Made by a program: the position numbers and the translations under genes. A stretch of 64,000 bases of DNA, taken from the NCBI GenBank assembly GCA_948465565.1, contig CAOJXR010000006.1, forward strand, positions 1-64,000, in the 5' to 3' direction. The notes under the pieces are model-generated. The model saw only the letters and a list, made by a program, of their open reading frames with translations. It made no database searches and was not told the DNA's origin. Positions within the stretch are counted from its first letter, which is position 1. Each line of letters begins with the position of its first letter. Source of the DNA: an uncultured Clostridium sp. (GTDB taxonomy: Bacteria; Bacillota; Clostridia; TANB77; CAG-508). Positions 59,045-64,000 of the stretch are shown piece after piece.

Positions 59045-60439
59045 ATGGATAAATCATTGAAATTTAAAGAACTTAGAGAAGAGTATAAAGAGTTCTATTA
59101 TAATAGTTATAAGGTAACTGAAGATAATGAGTATATTTATCTAGAATATGAATTTGAGATTGCTGGTCTTACTAAGTTTAATCCTACATTAAAGATTGAT
59201 AAAAAGAATATGCCTTTTAAGAGTATTGATAATACATATGTTAGAAATATGGTGTTTCATATTGGATTGATTGAGCTTATTAGTTATTGGAAGTGCACAT
59301 GTGCGCTTAAGGTTATTATAAGATGTGGTTATTTAAATGATGAACAGATTGCCTGGTGGAAGAAATTATATTTTTATGGGTTAGGAGAGCTGTTTTATAC
59401 AAATAATATACATACGTCTATTGAAGATTTTATGATTATAGAAACTATGGGAGATAAGAATGAATTTATGTATGAGCCAATTGGTGATGAGTCTAATGGA
59501 TATATTGTTCCGATTGGTGGTGGAAAAGATTCTTGTGTTACTTTGGAAACTTTGAAAGTTGATAAGGAAAAGGATTATTGCTTGATTATTAATTCTAAGC
59601 CAGTTACATTGAAGTGTGCTGAAATTGCTGGATTTGAAAATGATAATATTATTGAGATTTCTAGGACTATTGACAAGAGATTGCTTGAGTTAAATGAAAA
59701 GGGTTGCATAAATGGTCATACGCCATTTTCTACAATGCTTGCATTTGTGTCTTATTTTGTTGCACATTTGCTTGGTAAGAAATATGTGGCGTTATCTAAT
59801 GAGAATAGTGCAAATGAGTCAAATGTTGTTGGTGAGAAAATAAATCATCAATATTCAAAGAGTTTTGAGTTTGAGTGTGATTTTGAGGAGTATACAGAGA
59901 AGTTTTTGAGGGCTCCTGTGAAATATTTTAGTTTTTTGAGACCACTTAATGAGTTGCAAATTGCGAAGATTTTTTCAGGATTGGAACAATATCATTCTGT
60001 GTTTAAGAGCTGTAATGTTGGCAGTAAGGGGAAAGAGTGGAAATGGTGTTGTAATTGTGCGAAGTGTTTATTTGCGTATATTATTTTGAGTCCATTTTTG
60101 TATAAAGAGAAATTGGTTAATATTTTTGGGGAAGATTTATTTGAAAAGGAAAATTTGCTTGATATATTTTTGGGGTTGACTGGTAATGCGGAAAATAAAC
60201 CTTTTGATTGCGTTGGAACGTATGAGGAAGTTAATTTTGCGATTAGTAAGACGATTAAAAATGTTGAGAATAGTGGATTAGAGATACCATTTTTGTTGAG
60301 ATATTATAAAGATAATTTTGGCGTTGCTGATATGAGTGTTGATTTGACGAGAGTTTATAATGAGGAGAATAACTTGGAAGAGGAGCAAGATAAGTTACTT
60401 AGAGGGGTGATATTTGATGATGATAAAAGAGTTGATTAA
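59045..60439 (+). CDS. murL: UDP-MurNAc-L-Ala-L-Glu epimerase, MurL-like
   Basis: A 464 aa protein with a PP-loop-type ATP site PIGGGKDS at 156-163 and a C-terminal Cys cluster (WKWCCNCAKC). It resembles MurL, which epimerises the terminal L-Glu of UDP-MurNAc-L-Ala-L-Glu to D-Glu using ATP. The immediate downstream gene, overlapping by 23 bases, is a MurD-type ligase. This is the MurD2-MurL pairing known from Xanthomonas, in which MurD2 adds L-Glu. I infer the function from motif plus context; the identification is not from an alignment. Confidence 0.75.
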   Translation: MDKSLKFKELREEYKEFYYNSYKVTEDNEYIYLEYEFEIAGLTKFNPTLKIDKKNMPFKSIDNTYVRNMVFHIGLIELISYWKCTCALKVIIRCGYLNDEQIAWWKKLYFYGLGELFYTNNIHTSIEDFMIIETMGDKNEFMYEPIGDESNGYIVPIGGGKDSCVTLETLKVDKEKDYCLIINSKPVTLKCAEIAGFENDNIIEISRTIDKRLLELNEKGCINGHTPFSTMLAFVSYFVAHLLGKKYVALSNENSANESNVVGEKINHQYSKSFEFECDFEEYTEKFLRAPVKYFSFLRPLNELQIAKIFSGLEQYHSVFKSCNVGSKGKEWKWCCNCAKCLFAYIILSPFLYKEKLVNIFGEDLFEKENLLDIFLGLTGNAENKPFDCVGTYEEVNFAISKTIKNVENSGLEIPFLLRYYKDNFGVADMSVDLTRVYNEENNLEEEQDKLLRGVIFDDDKRVD

Positions 60440-61766
60440 GTATTTTGAAAATAAAAAAGTTCTTATTTTGGGATGTGGTAGAGAGGGAATTTCTACATAT
60501 AAATTGATTAGAAAATATCTTAAAAATCAAGAGATTTACATTGCTGATGCAAAGCAAGATTTTCAAAAGGATTATGAAATTTTTGATGGTGATGAAAATG
60601 TACATTTTATTAGTGGAGAGATGTATTTAGAAGGTTTGGAGAATTATGATGTTATTATGAAGGCTCCAGGTATTTCTTTTGCAGGGATTGATACGAGTAA
60701 GTATGTTCATAAAATTAAATCACAATTGGAATTATTGCTTGAGTTTTTTGATGTTACGACTATTGGAATTACAGGTACAAAAGGGAAAAGTACGACAACT
60801 ACTCTTATTTATAATGTGCTTCAAGAGCAGGGTGTTAGATCATTGTTACTTGGAAATATTGGTGTGCCAGTTTTTGATTTTATTGAAGAGATAAAAAAGG
60901 ATGATGTAGTTGTTTTGGAGATGTCTTCACATCAACTTGAGTATATGCAATTGTCTCCTAATATTGCTATTTTGCTTAATGTTTTTGAGGAACATTTGGA
61001 TCATTATAATTCTTTTGAGGGATATGCTAATGCGAAATGTAATATTTATAAACATCAAAAAGAAAATGATTATTTTTTGTATAATGTTGATAACGAAATG
61101 TTGAATAAATGTGTAAAGAAGAGCAAGGCTAATGTTTATAAGGTGAGTTTTAATGGTAAGGCAGGAAGTAATGTTTATATTAAAGATGATTATGTTTATT
61201 TTAATGATAAATCAATATACAATGTAAATGAAAAACGCAATTTATTTGGAGATTATAATCTTAATAATATTATGTTCGTGCTTGGGGTTTCTGAGATTTT
61301 GAAATTGGATATAAATAAAACTATTCAAACAATTAGAAATTTTAAGACTTTGGAACATAGGCTTGAGTTTGTTGGAAAATATGATGATGTTTTGTATTAT
61401 GATAATAGTATTGCAACAGTTCCTGCTGCTGTAATTGAGGCTGTGAAGGCTTTGGAAAATGTTGATACTTTGATTATTGGTGGAATGGATAGAGGAATTG
61501 ATTATAGCGATTTTGTGGATTTTTTGAATTCTAGTAGTATTGAAAATATTGTGTGTATGCCTAAAACGGGTCATGATATTGCCAAAAGATTGAATAATGG
61601 AAAGGCATATGTTGTAAATGATTTAGCAGAAGCGGTTGAAGTTTCTAAAAGAGTTACTAAAAAGGGGAAGAGTTGTTTACTTGCGCCAGCTGCTGCTAGT
61701 TATGGTTTTTTTAAGAATTTTGAGGAAAAGGGAGATTTGTATAAGAAATTGGTTAGAGGTATGTGA
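60417..61766 (+). CDS. murD: MurD-type Mur ligase, probably MurD2 (L-Glu adding)
   Basis: A 449 aa Mur ligase: Rossmann domain with LILGCGREG (16-24), ATP-binding GITGTKGKSTTT (117-128), EMSSHQLE, NVFEEHLDH and the C-terminal EHRLEFVG domain. It adds glutamate to UDP-MurNAc-L-Ala; in the MurL context it would be MurD2 and use L-Glu. The start ATG 60417 lies 9 bases after AGAGGGG inside the murL end. Neighbours are MurL-like and a lipid kinase-like gene, not the usual dcw cluster. Confidence 0.85.
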   Translation: MMIKELIKYFENKKVLILGCGREGISTYKLIRKYLKNQEIYIADAKQDFQKDYEIFDGDENVHFISGEMYLEGLENYDVIMKAPGISFAGIDTSKYVHKIKSQLELLLEFFDVTTIGITGTKGKSTTTTLIYNVLQEQGVRSLLLGNIGVPVFDFIEEIKKDDVVVLEMSSHQLEYMQLSPNIAILLNVFEEHLDHYNSFEGYANAKCNIYKHQKENDYFLYNVDNEMLNKCVKKSKANVYKVSFNGKAGSNVYIKDDYVYFNDKSIYNVNEKRNLFGDYNLNNIMFVLGVSEILKLDINKTIQTIRNFKTLEHRLEFVGKYDDVLYYDNSIATVPAAVIEAVKALENVDTLIIGGMDRGIDYSDFVDFLNSSSIENIVCMPKTGHDIAKRLNNGKAYVVNDLAEAVEVSKRVTKKGKSCLLAPAAASYGFFKNFEEKGDLYKKLVRGM

Positions 61767-61780
61767 GATACCTCTTTTTT
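61755..61780 (+). terminator. Terminator overlapping the murD stop codon
   Basis: AGAGGTAT, loop GTGAG, ATACCTCT and six Ts; the TGA stop is in the loop region. Confidence 0.82.
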
Positions 61781-61802
61781 GTTATCTAAGGTGCTTGGCT
61801 GG

Positions 61803-61831
61803 TTGAAATAGGTTATGTTTTTTGATATAAT
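61803..61831 (+). promoter_or_regulatory. Promoter of the polyprenol-kinase-like/dxs operon
   Basis: TTGAAA, 17 bases, TATAAT with TGA extension; 31 bases upstream of the start codon. Confidence 0.65.
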
Positions 61832-61862
61832 GCATACAGTTTACTAAGTTGTGGGGGAATAT

Positions 61863-62504
61863 ATGAATAATTTAATTGGAATTATATTTATAACAATATA
61901 TATAGTATTAGTTTTGGTAATGTCAAAGTTTTTGACTAAAAAGGGGAAAGAGGTTAGTAGGAAGTTTGTGCATATAATGCTTTCGAATATATGGTTTTTC
62001 TATTTAATGTTTATAGATTCGCTTTTGTATGCATGGATTTTGCCTGCTATTTTTGTTATTATGAATAGTCTTTCTTATAAATTTAAGATTTTTAAGTCTA
62101 TTGAAAGAGAATGCAATGATGGTATGGGAACGGTTTACTATGCGATTTCTATATTATTGATTAGTTTATTTACATATAAAATAGGTAAGCCATTGTTAGG
62201 ATTACCTGGTATTTTGGTTATGGGCTATGGAGATGGATTTGCTGCAATTATTGGACAAAAAATTAAAAGTAAAGAATATAAAGTTGGAAATACTACTAAG
62301 TCTATTGCAGGTTCTATAACGATGTTTTTGTTTAGTTTAGCAATATGCGTGGTTGTGTTTGGATTTTTGAATATGGAATATTTTTGGATTAAGGCTATTG
62401 GGGTGGCAATTGTTGCGACAATATTAGAAGCGGTTTCAATTAAAGGACTAGATAATATTTCGGTGCCTGTTTTAGTTACAATACTTACTTATTTGAGTTT
62501 ATAA
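61863..62504 (+). CDS. Polyprenol/dolichol/phytol kinase-like CTP-dependent membrane protein
   Basis: A 213 aa integral membrane protein with about seven helices. It matches the dolichol kinase/phytol kinase (SEC59-VTE5) pattern: KGKEVSRKFVHIMLSN (27-42) and GYGDGFAAIIGQKI near 120, with a trailing TTKSIAGSITMF. Such kinases phosphorylate long-chain prenyl alcohols. It is followed 19 bases later by dxs, the first enzyme of isoprenoid synthesis, which fits a prenol salvage role. ATG 61863 follows GGGGGA; the GTG at 61851 is less likely. Confidence 0.8.
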   Translation: MNNLIGIIFITIYIVLVLVMSKFLTKKGKEVSRKFVHIMLSNIWFFYLMFIDSLLYAWILPAIFVIMNSLSYKFKIFKSIERECNDGMGTVYYAISILLISLFTYKIGKPLLGLPGILVMGYGDGFAAIIGQKIKSKEYKVGNTTKSIAGSITMFLFSLAICVVVFGFLNMEYFWIKAIGVAIVATILEAVSIKGLDNISVPVLVTILTYLSL

Positions 62505-62523
62505 ATGTGGGGTGTTTTTCAAT

Positions 62524-64000
62524 ATGATTATTGATAAAGTGAATTGGCCAGATGATGTAAAGAAGTTAACAATAAAAGAAAAAATAGAATTAGCAGAAGA
62601 ATTAAGAGAAAAAACAATAAGTGCGGTTTCAAAAACTGGTGGTCATTTAGCTTCAAATTTGGGTGTTGTGGAACTTACGATTGCTCTTCATTCTTGTTTT
62701 AATATGCCCGAAGATAAGATTGTTTGGGATGTTGGACATCAGACCTATATTCATAAAATGCTGACTGGAAGAAAAGATAAATTTGACACATTGAGACAAA
62801 TGGATGGGATTGCTGGTTTTCCAAGAACGTCTGAGTCTGAATATGATAGTTTTGATACTGGACATAGCAGTACCTCTATTTCTGTTGCGCTTGGTATGGC
62901 TAGAGCAAGAGATGTTTTAGGAAAGAAACATAAGGTTGTTGCGGTTATTGGAGATGGTGCAATGACTGGAGGTATGGCGTTAGAGGCTTTAAATGACGCT
63001 GGGATTAGTAAGACTAATTTGATAGTTATTTTGAATGATAATGAGATGAGTATTTCTAAAAATACTGGTGGCTTGTCAATGTTTTTGGCTAAACTTAGAA
63101 CTAAAAAGGCGTATATAAATTCTAATGTTTCTGCTAAGGATTTTATTAGAAAAATACCTGTTATTGGTGAGAAGATAGTTACGTTGACTGTTAAGTTGAA
63201 AAATAGTATTAAGCAACTTATTATTCCTAAGATGTATTTTGAGAATATTGGATTTAGGTATTTGGGACCTATTAATGGGCATAGTATTCAAGATTTAGAG
63301 GAGATTTTTAATATTAGTAAAGAGCTTGATGGGCCTGTTCTTATACATGTTTTGACTAAAAAGGGAAAAGGATATAAGTTTGCTGAAGAGAATCCTAATA
63401 AATATCATTCTACATCTGCTTTTAATATTGAGACTGGTGAAAAGAAGTCTTCTTCTGGGAAAGATTATTCTAAAGTTATGGGAGACAAGCTTACAGAACT
63501 TGCTAGAAATGATGATAAAATTGTTGCAGTTACTGCTGCAATGGAAGATGGGACTGGACTTCACAAGTTTGCTGAGGAATTTCCTAATAGATTTTTTGAT
63601 GTTGAGATTGCTGAACAACATGCGTTAGGTATGGTTGCGGGAATGGCTAAAGAGGGATTGAAACCAGTTATTCCAATTTATTCTTCTTTTTTACAGAGAG
63701 GATATGACCAACTTATTCATGATATTGCTATGCAGGAATTACCTGTTGTAGTATGTGTTGATAGAGCTGGAATTGTTGGGAATGATGGGGAGACTCATCA
63801 GGGAATTTTGGATTTGTCTTTTTTGAATACTGTTCCTAAAATGAATGTAATTGCTCCAAAGAATTTTGAAGAACTTGAAAAAATGATAGAGTTTGCAGTT
63901 AATTTTGATAAACCTATTGCAATTAGATATCCACGTGGTGGTGAGGGAAAATATCAATTTTCTAAGTGTGATGAGATTGTTTTAGGTAAGGCAGAGATGC
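62524..64000 (+). CDS. dxs: 1-deoxy-D-xylulose-5-phosphate synthase, 3' end outside window
   Basis: The first enzyme of the MEP isoprenoid pathway. About 492 codons are visible of a normal approximately 620. TPP motif GDGAMTGG at 143-150, NDNEMSIS, and in the second domain IAEQHALGMVAGMA are all present. DXS-specific DVGHQTY and DTGHSSTSISVALG are clear. The start at 62524 follows GGGGTG at a long spacing. The reading frame is open to the last base, so the gene continues beyond the window. Confidence 0.93.
   Translation, partial: MIIDKVNWPDDVKKLTIKEKIELAEELREKTISAVSKTGGHLASNLGVVELTIALHSCFNMPEDKIVWDVGHQTYIHKMLTGRKDKFDTLRQMDGIAGFPRTSESEYDSFDTGHSSTSISVALGMARARDVLGKKHKVVAVIGDGAMTGGMALEALNDAGISKTNLIVILNDNEMSISKNTGGLSMFLAKLRTKKAYINSNVSAKDFIRKIPVIGEKIVTLTVKLKNSIKQLIIPKMYFENIGFRYLGPINGHSIQDLEEIFNISKELDGPVLIHVLTKKGKGYKFAEENPNKYHSTSAFNIETGEKKSSSGKDYSKVMGDKLTELARNDDKIVAVTAAMEDGTGLHKFAEEFPNRFFDVEIAEQHALGMVAGMAKEGLKPVIPIYSSFLQRGYDQLIHDIAMQELPVVVCVDRAGIVGNDGETHQGILDLSFLNTVPKMNVIAPKNFEELEKMIEFAVNFDKPIAIRYPRGGEGKYQFSKCDEIVLGKAEM

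Noticed and set aside
59045..60439. tRNA-thiolation or asparagine-synthase-type PP-loop enzyme
   Set aside because: The GGGKDS loop alone would allow it, but the overlap with a MurD ligase and the overall length fit MurL better.

Overview
The window is AT-rich (roughly 30% GC by eye). Its genes lie overwhelmingly on the + strand and have strong AGGAGG-type ribosome binding sites, TTGACA/TATAAT promoters and U-tract hairpin terminators. T-box leaders precede two aminoacyl-tRNA synthetase genes, and there are FtsEX, MutS2, Mbl/MreB, GreA and LexA genes plus a Spo0A-like DNA-binding domain. This points to an anaerobic member of the Clostridia (Bacillota), probably an uncultured gut-type lineage. 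Species cannot be fixed from the sequence. Gene order is chromosomal; I see no prophage, transposase, CRISPR array or rRNA operon.

Layout. 0-2 kb: end of tRNA-Gly (minus) and the t6A/ribosomal acetylation cluster tsaE-tsaB-rimI. 2-8 kb: a LonB-like protease, a 38-residue small ORF, a split transketolase and an ADP-ribosylglycohydrolase/macrodomain fusion. 8-13.5 kb: cell-division and wall module ftsE-ftsX, two tandem coiled-coil M23 peptidases and a C-terminal processing protease. 13.5-13.8 kb: tRNA-Val/Asp/Phe operon. 14-24 kb: membrane and envelope genes (CapA-like, glmU, DUF421/DUF4363, mltG), a cysteine desulfurase convergent with an SPFH protein. 24-29 kb: T-box/aspS, a hypothetical gene, greA, and a NifU-like/GGGtGRT pair. 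29-32 kb: a foreign-looking higher-GC small gene and an ABC transporter.

32.4-36.9 kb is the most unusual part. It holds a long inverted repeat, a Spo0A-like regulator with a degenerate receiver, an ECF-like sigma factor fused to a membrane segment and an extracytoplasmic PepSY/YcdB-like domain, a secreted protein resembling that domain, and a translationally coupled secreted caspase-fold protein lacking both catalytic residues. A DnaA-box cluster follows. I propose this as a candidate undescribed envelope-signalling locus.

36.6-47.6 kb: T-box/glyQS, trpS (probably 4Fe-4S type), obg, a CBM53-like protein, lexA with its SOS box, mutS2, mreB/mbl and a frameshifted mtaB. 47.7-55.4 kb: lower glycolysis in order, gapA-pgk-(membrane protein)-tpiA-gpmI-(YezG/DUF600-like protein)-eno. 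55.4-58.9 kb: tRNA-Gln, a LysR regulator, a divergent RtcB-like protein with a histidine phosphatase, and a second higher-GC cassette with a structured leader. 59-64 kb: a MurL-MurD2 pair (the L-Glu route of peptidoglycan precursor synthesis), a polyprenol/dolichol-kinase-like protein and dxs, which is cut by the window end.
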